The notes under the pieces are model-generated. The model did not search any database. It saw only the letters and a program-made list of their open reading frames with translations, and was not told the DNA's origin. Source: Pandoraea thiooxydans (GTDB taxonomy: Bacteria > Pseudomonadota > Gammaproteobacteria > Burkholderiales > Burkholderiaceae). Taken from it: DNA of 64,000 bases. This document shows, piece after piece, positions 44,941-53,727 of the stretch. Numbering within the stretch: the first letter of the stretch is position 1; every line of letters starts with the position of its first letter. The stretch covers positions 3,968,001-4,032,000 of the forward strand of contig NZ_CP014839.1 in assembly GCF_001931675.1 (NCBI RefSeq). Reading direction: 5' to 3'. The translations under genes and the position numbers were made by a program.

Positions 44941-45321
44941 ATGTCCTCCAAATACTTCGTGCGCCTGTCCGACGTGCCCGGCTATCACCCGGCCAACCAC
45001 CACGGCACCACCAACCGCCGCCTGATCTCGCCCGACACCGTCGGCGCGCGGCACATGGAAATCCTGCACGGCACCATCGAAAAGAACCAGGGCGCGCTGC
45101 CGCATGCCCACCCCGATCTGGAGCAGGCCTGCTACGTGCTGGCCGGGCGCGCGCTGGTTCAGGTGGGCGACGAGCCGCAGCGCGAAGTCGTGCCGGGCGA
45201 TGCGGTGTTCTTCCCGGCCGGCGTGCCGCATGTGGTCACGGCCGTCAGCGACGAACCGCTGCAATTGCTGGTGATCTACGCGCCGCCATACGGCGAGAAT
45301 CCGGCCCAGGTGGTGCGCTAG
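44941..45321 (+). CDS. Single-domain cupin protein
   Basis: A 126-residue cupin. The metal-ligand set is His55 and His57 (PHAHPD), Glu61 and His97 (PAGVPH), the full 3-His/1-Glu set of active cupins. It is small, soluble and probably a metal-dependent dioxygenase, isomerase or sensor. The ATG at 44941 is preferred to one at 44884 because the family N-terminus starts near it; neither has a good ribosome-binding site. It is divergent from marR across the second MarR operator, so it is probably part of the same regulon as the tautomerase. Confidence 0.83.
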   Translation: MSSKYFVRLSDVPGYHPANHHGTTNRRLISPDTVGARHMEILHGTIEKNQGALPHAHPDLEQACYVLAGRALVQVGDEPQREVVPGDAVFFPAGVPHVVTAVSDEPLQLLVIYAPPYGENPAQVVR

Positions 45322-45337
45322 CGCGGCGCGGCCGGCG

Positions 45338-46363
45338 TCACGGCAGCAGCGTGTCGAGCTCGCACGTCGAGCGCGAGCCAAGACGGGCGAAATTGCGCGT
45401 CAGCCATTGGCCGGCGCTGCGTCGTCCCTCGTCGCGCAACGCGGCGATAAATGCGGCGTCGGTGTTGGCCTTGCTCAGCGTATGCAAGCGACTCATGAAG
45501 GCCGGCGAGTCGATCAGATGCAAATAGAAATGCCGCAAGCGCCGATCGAGGCGGCCAAATGAAAAGAACGCGCGCTCGGCGGCCCATTTCGCCTGCACCA
45601 GCGCGCGCAGTTCGGTCGAGAATGCCGTGTTGAAACTGATCTCGGTCAGGCGCCGCGAAATCTCGTCGGCCGAGGCGGGCGTCTCGCGGTTGGGCGAGGG
45701 CTGCAGCAGCACCAGCACCAAATCGTTGGCGGCGCACTGGTGCAACAGCGGCGCGATCGGCGGATTGGCGCTCAGCCCGCCGTCCCAATAGGCCTCGCCG
45801 TCGATCTCGATGCTGTGATGCAGGGTCGGCAGGCAGGCCGAGGCCAGCAGCACGTCGAGCGTAAGCTCGCGGGTGCCGAACAGCCTGAGCGTGCCGGTAC
45901 TGACGCGCGTGGTGGCGATGAAAAGCGCGACTGCACACTCGGCGCGCATGCGTTCGAAATCGATCTGCCGGCTCAGGATGTCGCGCAGCGGATTCATTCC
46001 CAGCGGATTGAGCTGATACGGCGAAAAAAAACGCGTCATGAACAAATACGCCTTCATCGCCGCCGCCGCGCCGCCCTGGGTGCCGTCGCCCAGCGGCATG
46101 GTGCCGGGCGAGGCGATGCCGCCAGGCAGCGCGCCGGTCGCCACACTTTCCCAGAAATCCTTCAGCGCCTGACGCGCGCCGTCGCGCCCGCCAAGCATAA
46201 GGCCATGCGCGAGCACCACCGCGTTCATCGCGCCGGCGCTCGCGCCGCTGATGCCCTCGATGTCGATGCGCCCGTCCTCCAGCAGACGGTCGAGCACACC
46301 CCATGTAAACGCGCCGTGCGAGCCGCCGCCTTGCAAGCCGATCGTTACCGTTTTATTGCGCAT
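45338..46363 (-). CDS. Patatin-like phospholipase family protein (RssA/YchK-like)
   Basis: A 341-residue patatin-domain protein. The oxyanion loop GGGSHG lies at residues 12-17, the nucleophile is Ser42 in GASAG, and the dyad is Asp194 in WDGGLSANPP. All are canonical. The ATG at 46361-46363 (MRNKTVTIGLQGGG) is chosen over an upstream frame extension because it has GAGG at the right spacing and the glycine loop must be near the N-terminus. It is convergent with the cupin gene and probably separate from the gamma-glutamyltransferase operon upstream (148-base gap). Lipid substrate unknown. Confidence 0.86.
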   Translation of the reverse strand: MRNKTVTIGLQGGGSHGAFTWGVLDRLLEDGRIDIEGISGASAGAMNAVVLAHGLMLGGRDGARQALKDFWESVATGALPGGIASPGTMPLGDGTQGGAAAAMKAYLFMTRFFSPYQLNPLGMNPLRDILSRQIDFERMRAECAVALFIATTRVSTGTLRLFGTRELTLDVLLASACLPTLHHSIEIDGEAYWDGGLSANPPIAPLLHQCAANDLVLVLLQPSPNRETPASADEISRRLTEISFNTAFSTELRALVQAKWAAERAFFSFGRLDRRLRHFYLHLIDSPAFMSRLHTLSKANTDAAFIAALRDEGRRSAGQWLTRNFARLGSRSTCELDTLLP

Positions 46364-46511
46364 GCGCCACCCTCGTGAGGTGCTGCGGGAAGTCGGTGGC
46401 CGCGCCGGGATACCGGCGGCAGCGAATGTTGCGCCGCAGCAATTCCTCAGTCTATTGGCTAACGCGGCGCCGGTCAAACCTCCCGGGCGGGCCGCCCAGG
46501 GCGCGCCCGAT

Positions 46512-48296
46512 TCAGCGTCCGACCGCGTATGCCTGCATCAGGCGCGGCGTGGCCGCGGCGCGCAGCAAGCCGCCACGCACGCCGACCGCGCACAGGCGCC
46601 CGAGCGCCCAGTCGTCCATCACCTGCAGGTCGTGGCCGCGTTCGCGCAACGCCGCCAGCGTGGCGGGGGAGTAGCGCCCCTCGATCGCGAGATGGCCGAG
46701 CTGCATCGCGCGCGGGTAGAACGACGCCGGAAAATGCGCGGTCTGGAAGGTCGGCGCATCGATCGCCAGCTGAAAGTTCATGCCGTGGTGCACGTGCTTG
46801 ACGAACATCTGCAGCGACCATTGGTCCTGCTGGTCGCCGCCGGGCGAGCCGAACGCGGCATAAGGCTTGCCCTCGCGCGTGACCAATGTCGGCGTGAGCG
46901 TGGTGCGCGGGCGCCGCCCGGGTCCGAGACTGGACGGCAAGCCCGGCGCCATCCAGAACATCTGGCCGCGCGTGGTGATGCAAAAGCCCAGCTCGGGCAC
47001 CGCCGGCGAGGCCTGCAGCCAGCCGCCCGAGGGCGTGGCCGACACCATGTTGCCCCAGCGGTCGACCACGTCCAGGTGCACGGTGTCGCCCTTGAGCTCG
47101 GGCAGCGGCGCGAAGGTCGGCTCGCCCTGGCCGAAGCCGCCGGTCTGCGCGCGTCCGGCGTTGGCCAGGATGGTCGCGAGCCGCGCGTCGCTATCGCCCA
47201 GCTGGCCCGGGCGCAGCTCGCGCGACGCGTGGCGCGCATCGACCAGACGGCTGCGCGCGTCGTTGTATGCGTCGCTGAGCAAGGTCTGCAACGGCACTTC
47301 GCAAAAGTCCGGATCGCCGTAAAAGATATCGCGATCGGCGAACGCAAGCTTCGCGCATTCGACCACCGTGTGGACGAACTCGGGTCCGGCCGGGTCCATC
47401 GCCGCCAGGTCGAAGCGCTTGAGCAAGGCCAACTGCTGCAGGAATACCGGCCCCTGCCCCCACGGGCCTGTCTTGTGCACGCGCAGTCCCGCGTACTCAT
47501 AGCTCGCCGGCTCCTCATAGGTCGGCGCCCACCGCGCGAGATCGTCGGCGGTAAGCAAGCCCGCGTTACGCCGCCCGGAGGTATCGAGCACCGCGGTGGT
47601 GCGGAAGAACGTGTCGATCGCCTCGGCCACGAAGCCCTGGTAGAACGCCAGGCGCGCGCGCTCGCATTGCTCGGCGCGATCGCTCACCGCGCCGGCCTCG
47701 GCCAGCAGGCGCCGATAAGTCGCGGCGATGCCGGGATTGCGCATCAGGGTGTGCGGCGCGGGCGCCTTGCCATCGCGCAGCCAGACCTCGGCCGAGGTGG
47801 GCCATTCGTTTTGAAAAAATGTTTCGGCCGCGAGAATCGACGATGCCACGCGCGGCAGCACCGGATAGCCGTTTTCGGCGTAGTCGATCGCATAGCCGAG
47901 CACCTCGGCCAGCGGCAGCTGGCCGTAGTCGCGCAGCAACGCCATCCAGCCGCCGAAGGCGCCGGGGACCACCGCCGGCAGGAGCCCCGTGCCCGGCACC
48001 ACGTCCAGGCCCAGCGCGTGCATGCGCTCGATGGTCATGGCCGCCGGCGTGACGCCCTGTGCGCACAGCACGCGTACGCGGTCTTGCGCCGCACTGTAGA
48101 ACACCACCGGCAACTCACCGCCGGGGCCATTCAGATGAGGCTCGACGATTTGCAGTACGAAACCTGCGGCGGCGGCCGCATCGAAGGCGTTGCCGCCTTT
48201 TTCCAAAACCGCCATGCCGACGCTGCTGGCCAGCCAGTGCGTCGACGCAACCATGCCGAAAGTCCCGATCAATTCCGGGCGCGTGGTGAACTGCAT
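46512..48296 (-). CDS. Gamma-glutamyltransferase family protein (Ntn-hydrolase)
   Basis: A 594-residue Ntn-hydrolase. The nucleophile that appears after self-cleavage is Thr405 in KGDTVHLDVVD, and family segments NAFDAAAAAGF, PGTGLLPAVVPGAFGGW and the C-terminal FGSPGGDQQDQW are present. There is no signal peptide, unlike classical periplasmic Ggt, so this is a cytoplasmic relative (YwrD-like). Relatives cleave gamma-glutamyl amides, glutaryl-type amides or oxamate-like compounds. A GGGGAG precedes the start. It is the last gene of the polyamine-class ABC operon, 43 bases after the second permease, so it probably acts on the imported substrate. Confidence 0.88.
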   Translation of the reverse strand: MQFTTRPELIGTFGMVASTHWLASSVGMAVLEKGGNAFDAAAAAGFVLQIVEPHLNGPGGELPVVFYSAAQDRVRVLCAQGVTPAAMTIERMHALGLDVVPGTGLLPAVVPGAFGGWMALLRDYGQLPLAEVLGYAIDYAENGYPVLPRVASSILAAETFFQNEWPTSAEVWLRDGKAPAPHTLMRNPGIAATYRRLLAEAGAVSDRAEQCERARLAFYQGFVAEAIDTFFRTTAVLDTSGRRNAGLLTADDLARWAPTYEEPASYEYAGLRVHKTGPWGQGPVFLQQLALLKRFDLAAMDPAGPEFVHTVVECAKLAFADRDIFYGDPDFCEVPLQTLLSDAYNDARSRLVDARHASRELRPGQLGDSDARLATILANAGRAQTGGFGQGEPTFAPLPELKGDTVHLDVVDRWGNMVSATPSGGWLQASPAVPELGFCITTRGQMFWMAPGLPSSLGPGRRPRTTLTPTLVTREGKPYAAFGSPGGDQQDQWSLQMFVKHVHHGMNFQLAIDAPTFQTAHFPASFYPRAMQLGHLAIEGRYSPATLAALRERGHDLQVMDDWALGRLCAVGVRGGLLRAAATPRLMQAYAVGR

Positions 48297-48339
48297 GCTG
48301 ATTTCTCCCCGCCGGCGGCCGCTGGCCCGCCGGCAATGA

Positions 48340-49131
48340 CTATGAACGCACCATCCGGGCCAGCCCGATCGCGCGCTCCATGACCAGCACGATGAGCAGG
48401 ATCATCGCAATCTGCAGCGCCGAGGCCGCGGCAATCACGAGTTGTCCGCCGTCGAACTGCAGGAAACCGAAGATCTCGATCGGCAGAGTGGTGACACCGG
48501 GGCCGGTCAGGAAGAGTGCCGTGTTCAACTCGCCGAACGAGACGATGAAGGCAAACAGCCAGCCCGAGAGCACGCCCGGCCAGATCAGCGGCAGCGTCAC
48601 CAGCAGGAAGCACGTCAGCGGCGAGGCGCCCAGGCTCTGGCCGGCCTCGTCGAGCGATGTGTCGAAGCTCTGCAGGCTGGCGTACGTGGCACGGAAACAG
48701 TAGGGCATGCCGACCAGGACGTGGGCGATCGCCAGGCCCGCCAGCACCGGCATGCCGATGTAGCGGTAGCACATCAGCAGCGACAGGCCGAGGATGATGG
48801 TCGGGAAGACCAGCGGCGCCATGTACAGCGCCTGGAAGAACCCGCTCGCGCGCCGGCCGCTGCGCACGGTCGCCAGCGCCGCCATCACGCCGAGCACGGT
48901 CGCCACGCTCGAGGCGAACAGCGCCAGCTCCACGCTGAGCGTGAAGGCGCCGCGCATTTGCTCGCGGGAGAAGAAATCGGCGAACCAGCGCAGCGAGAAG
49001 CCGGTCGGCGGAAATTGAAAAAAATCGGATGGCGAGAACGCCGTGACGATCACCACCAGGAGCGGCCCGAGCAGCAGCACGAAGACCGATGCGGTGACCA
49101 CCGCGGACAGAAGATTGCCGAATCGTTTCAT
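48340..49131 (-). CDS. ABC transporter permease (PotC-like)
   Basis: A 263-residue inner-membrane permease of the polyamine/opine/iron class. It has six predicted helices and the coupling-loop sequence SLDEAGQSLGASPLTCFLLVTLPLIWPG. The true start is the ATG at 49129-49131 (MKRFGNLLSAVVT), overlapping the stop of the first permease by 4 bases; the longer open frame is an artefact. It forms a heterodimer with the PotB-like subunit. Confidence 0.92.
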   Translation of the reverse strand: MKRFGNLLSAVVTASVFVLLLGPLLVVIVTAFSPSDFFQFPPTGFSLRWFADFFSREQMRGAFTLSVELALFASSVATVLGVMAALATVRSGRRASGFFQALYMAPLVFPTIILGLSLLMCYRYIGMPVLAGLAIAHVLVGMPYCFRATYASLQSFDTSLDEAGQSLGASPLTCFLLVTLPLIWPGVLSGWLFAFIVSFGELNTALFLTGPGVTTLPIEIFGFLQFDGGQLVIAAASALQIAMILLIVLVMERAIGLARMVRS

Positions 49132-50006
49132 TGGGCGCGCCCCTTGCCTTGCACCCGATGCGGCCGCAGCAGCAGTTGGATCACCGCGCCGGCGGCCAGT
49201 GCCAGCGCCAGCAAAATGAATGACAGCGCCGCCGCCTGCGGCCACTGCAGCGTGCTCACCGCATCGAACACGGCGCTGACCAGCAGCTTGTATTGCACAC
49301 CGCCCAGCAGCGCGATGGTCACGTAGGCGCTGAGCGTCAGGAAGAACACCAGCATCATGCCCGAGGCCACGCCCGGGCTCGACAGCGGCCAGGTCACCTG
49401 CCAGAAGGCGCGCCACGGATTGGCGCCGAGCGACTCCGCCGCCTCGTGCAGCGAAGCATCGATCGCGGTGAGCGAGTTGGCAATCGAAATGATCATATAG
49501 GGCAGCAATATCGTCAGCAGTGCGATCACCACGGCTTCGAAGCTATCGACGATGCGCAGCGGCACGCGGATCCAGCCGAGCTTGACGAGCACCAGATTGA
49601 CCACGCCGTTGCGCCCCAGAATCTCCAGCCAGCCATAGGCGCGCACCACGTTGCTGATCATCAGCGGGAACAGCAGCACCATCATCGTGACAAGCCTGCG
49701 GCGCGGCTGCATGCGCGCGAGCACCAGCGCCACCGGGTAGCCGAGCAGCAGGCACACGCCCAGCACCGCGGCGGTCACGCCGAGCGTGCGCCGAATCAGC
49801 AGCAGCATGTAACGGTCGCTCAGCGATTGCACGTAGTTGGCGAGCGTCGCATGGTGGCTGAACAGTTGCGTGCTCGACGGCGCCATGAAGCTCACATAGA
49901 ACAGCAGCAGCAGCGGCGCGACGAAGCACACCAGCGTCGCCAATAGCGGCGGCGCGGCCACGGCCCAGAAAAACGGCCGGCGATAGAACGGGCGGGCAAC
50001 TCGCAT
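49128..50006 (-). CDS. ABC transporter permease (PotB-like)
   Basis: A 292-residue permease with six helices and coupling loop SLHEAAESLGANPWRAFWQVTWPLSSPG. It begins MRVARPFYRRPFF, a basic cytoplasmic tail. The start overlaps the ATPase stop by one base and its end overlaps the next permease by four, so ATPase, PotB-like and PotC-like proteins are translationally coupled. Confidence 0.92.
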   Translation of the reverse strand: MRVARPFYRRPFFWAVAAPPLLATLVCFVAPLLLLFYVSFMAPSSTQLFSHHATLANYVQSLSDRYMLLLIRRTLGVTAAVLGVCLLLGYPVALVLARMQPRRRLVTMMVLLFPLMISNVVRAYGWLEILGRNGVVNLVLVKLGWIRVPLRIVDSFEAVVIALLTILLPYMIISIANSLTAIDASLHEAAESLGANPWRAFWQVTWPLSSPGVASGMMLVFFLTLSAYVTIALLGGVQYKLLVSAVFDAVSTLQWPQAAALSFILLALALAAGAVIQLLLRPHRVQGKGRAQ

Positions 50007-51082
50007 CAGGGCTCCCGCAGCATGACCATGCTCGAGGCGGCCCAGGCGCAGCGCACTTCCTGCCCCGGCGCGAGCCCGCTCGCGTCGCGCACATAAGCCT
50101 GCATGGGCGCGCCGCGGCGCTCGAGATACACGTGCGTGGCGGCGCCCCGATAGATGATCTCGCGCACCGTGGCCGTCACGCTCTCGCGGCCGCCGACCTC
50201 GGCGTCGGGAACGATGTCGATTTTCTCCGGACGCAGCGCCAGCTTGACGCGCGCGCCGAGGCGGGCGGTGCAGTCGGCGACCCGAATCTGCGCGTCGCCG
50301 ATATCGATGCGCGCGCCGTCGCCGCCGGCGTTGACCACCACACCGTCGACAAAATTGCTGTTGCCAAGAAATCCGGCGACGAACTCGGTGCGCGGGCGCT
50401 CGTAGATTTCGCCCGGCGTGCCGGCCTGCTCGACCACGCCGGCGCGCATCACCGCGACGTGATCGGACATCGTCAACGCTTCCTCCTGATCGTGCGTGAC
50501 GAATATCGCGGTAATGCCGAGCTTCCTCTGCAGTTGGCGCAACTCGACCTGCATCTGCTCGCGCAGCAGTTTGTCGAGCGCGCTGAGCGATTCGTCGAGC
50601 AGCAGCACGGTCGGCTGGATCACCAGCGCGCGGGCCAGCGCCACACGCTGCTGCTGGCCGCCCGAGAGCTGTTTGGGATAACGGTCCTCAAAGCCGGCGA
50701 GCTTGACCAGATCGAGCGTCTCGCGCACGCGCCGCGCGGTTTCGTCGCGCGAGAGCTTGCGCATCTTCAGGCCAAAGGCCACGTTCTGCGCCACCGACAT
50801 ATGCGGAAACAGCGCGTAGTTCTGAAACACCATGCCGAAGTTGCGCCGGTACGGCGCGATGTCGGTGACGCGTTGGCCGCGAATGTACACGTCGCCTTCG
50901 GTCGGCTGTTCGAAGCCGGCAATCATGCGCAGCGTAGTGGTCTTGCCGCAGCCGCTGGGCCCCAGCAACGAGAAGAAAGCGCCGCGGGGAATGTCGAGAT
51001 TCAGCGCCTTGATGGCGACGACGTTCTGGTAATGCTTGGTGACGTTTTCAAAGCGCACGTCGGCTTCTGCCGTGAGATCCAT
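50006..51082 (-). CDS. ABC transporter ATP-binding protein (PotA-like)
   Basis: A 358-residue ATPase. Walker A is GPSGCGKTT, signature LSGGQQQR, Walker B LLLDESLSALD, switch His in VTHDQEEA. A C-terminal TOBE domain of about 100 residues is typical of PotA/FbpC. Walker B reads DES instead of the usual DEP, a common variant in this class. The ATG at 51080-51082 (MDLTAEADVRFENVTKHY) is chosen; a GTG at 51116-51118 would overlap the preceding gene and is also possible. Confidence 0.9.
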   Translation of the reverse strand: MDLTAEADVRFENVTKHYQNVVAIKALNLDIPRGAFFSLLGPSGCGKTTTLRMIAGFEQPTEGDVYIRGQRVTDIAPYRRNFGMVFQNYALFPHMSVAQNVAFGLKMRKLSRDETARRVRETLDLVKLAGFEDRYPKQLSGGQQQRVALARALVIQPTVLLLDESLSALDKLLREQMQVELRQLQRKLGITAIFVTHDQEEALTMSDHVAVMRAGVVEQAGTPGEIYERPRTEFVAGFLGNSNFVDGVVVNAGGDGARIDIGDAQIRVADCTARLGARVKLALRPEKIDIVPDAEVGGRESVTATVREIIYRGAATHVYLERRGAPMQAYVRDASGLAPGQEVRCAWAASSMVMLREP

Positions 51083-51107
51083 GCTAGGAGTCCGATGAAT
51101 TCGATAG

Positions 51108-52574
51108 CTAGTCAACACCCAGGGTGAGCCCGGCGTCGCAGCGCGTCTGGCGCGCGAGCGCCTCGAGAAACCTCAGCGGCAGTTCGACGGCGAGCAGCCC
51201 CTGGGCCAGCGCGCGAGTGTCGGTGCCCGGCGGCCCCGCGGCCGCCAGCCCGGCGCCGGCGTCCTCGAGCACACGCAATGCGCCGCCGGCCCCGCTCGGC
51301 GGTGCGGCAGCCTCGGCCAACGAGAGCGCCAGTGCACGCAGGCGCGTGATTTCCCGCCGCAGCAAACGACCCATGGCATCGTCGGCGGGCACGAGCCGCT
51401 CGAGCGCCTCGTGGGCCGCAGTCAGCAGCCGCCGGCGCGCATCCGGCCACCCGCTCGGCTCGGACGACTCGCCGGCTGTCGTATCTGGCTGCGGCGCGGC
51501 CGGCGCGCGGCCCGTGCAAAGCAGCTGGACCGCGTTGAGAATCAGGCGAAACGACGGCGAATCGTTGGGTTCGTAGAAATCGAGCGTCTGCGTCATCACC
51601 GCCTCGCCGCGAATCGGCAAATAGGCGCTCACGTAACGCTCGAGTGCGATGTATTTGCGCACCACGTCGCCCATTTCCGGATGCGGCGAAAACAGCACCG
51701 CGCGCGGCGCGCCGTCGGACTGCGCGCCACCGAGCAGGATGGCGGCCTTGCCGGCCATCTCGGCGGCAAAGCGGGCCGCATCCAGCGGATTGTCGATCGG
51801 CAGGCGCGCGGGCAGCGTCAGCGCGCAAAAACGCGCGGCACTGCGCGTCGGCGAGCGCACGGCCTCGTAGATCGGACCGTGGTAATAGGGCATCTCGACC
51901 AACGGGGCGCAGCCGCGCGCGAGCGGCCCGGGCTCGAGCTCGATGGAAACCAGCCCCGCGCCGCTGCGCAGATACTCGTGCGAATAACGCGGGCTGGCCT
52001 GCGCCACGCCGAGCCAGTGAGGCCGCCCCTCGGACAGATAGAAGGCGCCGCCGCACGAGGCAATGCAGGCGCCGCCGCGCGCGATAAAGCGGCGGATCGC
52101 GCGGTCGATGCCCGGCGTGTCTTCATTGCGGTCGAGCCCCCAGGTCTCGAAGCCGCCGGGCAGCATCAGCAGATCGTAAGCGTCGAGCGCGCCGGCGGCC
52201 ACCGGCGCGCCGTCGAGCACGTCGAACGGCAGGCCGAGACTGGCCAGGCTGTGCGCATAGTAGCCAAGGTAGGGATAGGCGCATGCCGCGCCGCCGAAAA
52301 TGGCAATGCGCGGCACATGCACGGCGTCGGCCTTATCGAGAAGCTCGCGCGCCCGGTCGCCGGCCAAATCGACCGATTCGATGCCGCTCGCGGCGATCGC
52401 ACGACGCACCGGCCCGGATGCCGCGACGACGTAGTCGCCGGCACGCAAGCCCGCGACGTCCTCGCGCATCACATGCACCGCGCAGCCGCGCGCGGCCAGG
52501 CGGTGCGCCAGCACGGCAAGCACACAGCCTTGCGCGTTGTCGCCCCAGCGCAAGGCAAGCATGTCGGCAGGCAT
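51108..52574 (-). CDS. Class-I glutamine amidotransferase-like (BPL-N type) protein of a polyamine-class ABC operon
   Basis: A 488-residue protein with three parts. Residues 1-85 form a small alpha/beta region of unknown family. Residues about 88-310 are a class-I amidotransferase-like domain (PRIAIFGGAACAYPYLGYYA, LLMLPGGFETW). An intact triad seems present: Cys174 in ASCGGA, His298 and Glu300 in SPHPE. The last 170 residues are helical and Ala/Arg-rich, without a known family. The fold resembles the biotin-protein-ligase N-terminal domain rather than PuuD. It sits between the binding-protein and ATPase genes. Hydrolysis of a gamma-glutamyl or similar amide is plausible. A TTG at 52611-52613 could extend the start, but the ATG at 52572-52574 is preferred. 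Confidence 0.75.
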   Translation of the reverse strand: MPADMLALRWGDNAQGCVLAVLAHRLAARGCAVHVMREDVAGLRAGDYVVAASGPVRRAIAASGIESVDLAGDRARELLDKADAVHVPRIAIFGGAACAYPYLGYYAHSLASLGLPFDVLDGAPVAAGALDAYDLLMLPGGFETWGLDRNEDTPGIDRAIRRFIARGGACIASCGGAFYLSEGRPHWLGVAQASPRYSHEYLRSGAGLVSIELEPGPLARGCAPLVEMPYYHGPIYEAVRSPTRSAARFCALTLPARLPIDNPLDAARFAAEMAGKAAILLGGAQSDGAPRAVLFSPHPEMGDVVRKYIALERYVSAYLPIRGEAVMTQTLDFYEPNDSPSFRLILNAVQLLCTGRAPAAPQPDTTAGESSEPSGWPDARRRLLTAAHEALERLVPADDAMGRLLRREITRLRALALSLAEAAAPPSGAGGALRVLEDAGAGLAAAGPPGTDTRALAQGLLAVELPLRFLEALARQTRCDAGLTLGVD

Positions 52575-52596
52575 GACGAACGTGCGGCGCGCGTCC

Positions 52597-53661
52597 TCAG
52601 GCCCCCGCGACAATGCGGTTCCAGCGGCTCATCCAGCTCACGCGCTGCTCGCTCATGTATTGCTGATCGAGGTCGACCAGCCGGGAGCGCTCCGCATCGC
52701 TCAGCACGATGCTCTTTTGCAGCGCGGGCGGCAGCAGGGCCTGGGTCTTGCGGTTGGTGCCCGGATAGTTGAAAGCCTCGGCGAAACCGATCTGCCCCTG
52801 CGGGTCGAGCGTCAGATTGAGGAACCGTTCGGCATAGTCCAGGCTCGGCGCATTCTTGGCGATGCCGGTACCCCACGAAATGGAAATCGCGCCCTCTTCC
52901 GGAAACACCCATTTGACGTCCGGATTGCGTTTGGCAACGGTCTCGGTCTGGGCGTTGTACAGCACTCCGATGGTTGCCTCGCCGCTGACCAGGTCGGCCA
53001 TGATGGTATCGGTGTCGGGCTCGAAGATCGGCTGCAGCTTGACCATCTTTTCGAACATCTCGAAACCGGCGTCGCCGTCCTTGGGCGACTTGCCGGCGGC
53101 CATCGCGCCGATCGGAATGATGTACAGGCCGATCGAATGCGACGAGGCGGGCAGCACGATCTTGCCGCGAAACTCGGGGCGCCACAGATCGGCCCACGAG
53201 CGCGGCGGCTTCTTGATCGCCTTGGCGTTATAGGCGATGCCGATCGCCGAGTAGATCTGCGCGACCCAATACTCGTGCTTGAACTGCGGATAGACGTCCG
53301 GCAGATTGGTCAGGCGCGGCGAGTGAGGATTGATCTTCTGCAGGACGCCCTGGCTGACCGCCAGCGGGAACAGCCCGTCGTGCAATTGCACCAGATCGTA
53401 GGTCTGGTGCGCGAGCCCCACTTTCAATTTGGTGATGCGCTGGTCGGGCGTCGAGCCGCGATCCTCGATCACCGGCACCCCGGTCTGCGCGGTCAGGCGC
53501 TGGCCGACCCCTTTTTGCAATGCATCGCCCCACAGGCCACCCCAGGTCAGCACCGTCACGCTCGCGGGCTTGGCTTGCCCGAATGCGTCGACCGCGCCCA
53601 GCGAACCCAATGACAGCAAGGGCAACGCCCCGCCGATTTTCAGAACACTGCGTCTTTTCAT
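52597..53661 (-). CDS. ABC transporter substrate-binding protein (PotD/opine-class), probably Tat-exported
   Basis: A 354-residue family-1 binding protein. The leader MKRRSVLKIGGALPLLSLGSL contains RRSVLK, a good twin-arginine motif, followed by a mildly hydrophobic core and cleavage near FGQA. The mature part begins VTVLTWGGLWGDALQKG, typical of putrescine/spermidine/opine/phosphonate binders. The ATG at 53659-53661 has GAGG upstream. A sigma70-like promoter lies at 53728-53757. It is the first gene of the six-gene operon (binding protein, GATase-like, ATPase, two permeases, gamma-glutamyltransferase). The ligand is unknown. Confidence 0.9.
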   Translation of the reverse strand: MKRRSVLKIGGALPLLSLGSLGAVDAFGQAKPASVTVLTWGGLWGDALQKGVGQRLTAQTGVPVIEDRGSTPDQRITKLKVGLAHQTYDLVQLHDGLFPLAVSQGVLQKINPHSPRLTNLPDVYPQFKHEYWVAQIYSAIGIAYNAKAIKKPPRSWADLWRPEFRGKIVLPASSHSIGLYIIPIGAMAAGKSPKDGDAGFEMFEKMVKLQPIFEPDTDTIMADLVSGEATIGVLYNAQTETVAKRNPDVKWVFPEEGAISISWGTGIAKNAPSLDYAERFLNLTLDPQGQIGFAEAFNYPGTNRKTQALLPPALQKSIVLSDAERSRLVDLDQQYMSEQRVSWMSRWNRIVAGA

Positions 53662-53727
53662 AAGAAACCTCGCGTTCTCGCATGCCCCGCGCATGCCGGC
53701 AACCCAGGGCGGGTTGCAACGCGATCG

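Noticed and set aside
46478-46511. GC-rich short inverted repeat (GGGCGG/CCGCCC-like) as terminator after the gamma-glutamyltransferase gene
   Set aside because: The loop is nearly absent and no T-run follows on either strand.
46251-48383. Open frame of 710 codons antisense to the gamma-glutamyltransferase gene
   Set aside because: No motifs, Arg/Gln/His-rich; complete Ntn-hydrolase signatures are on the other strand.
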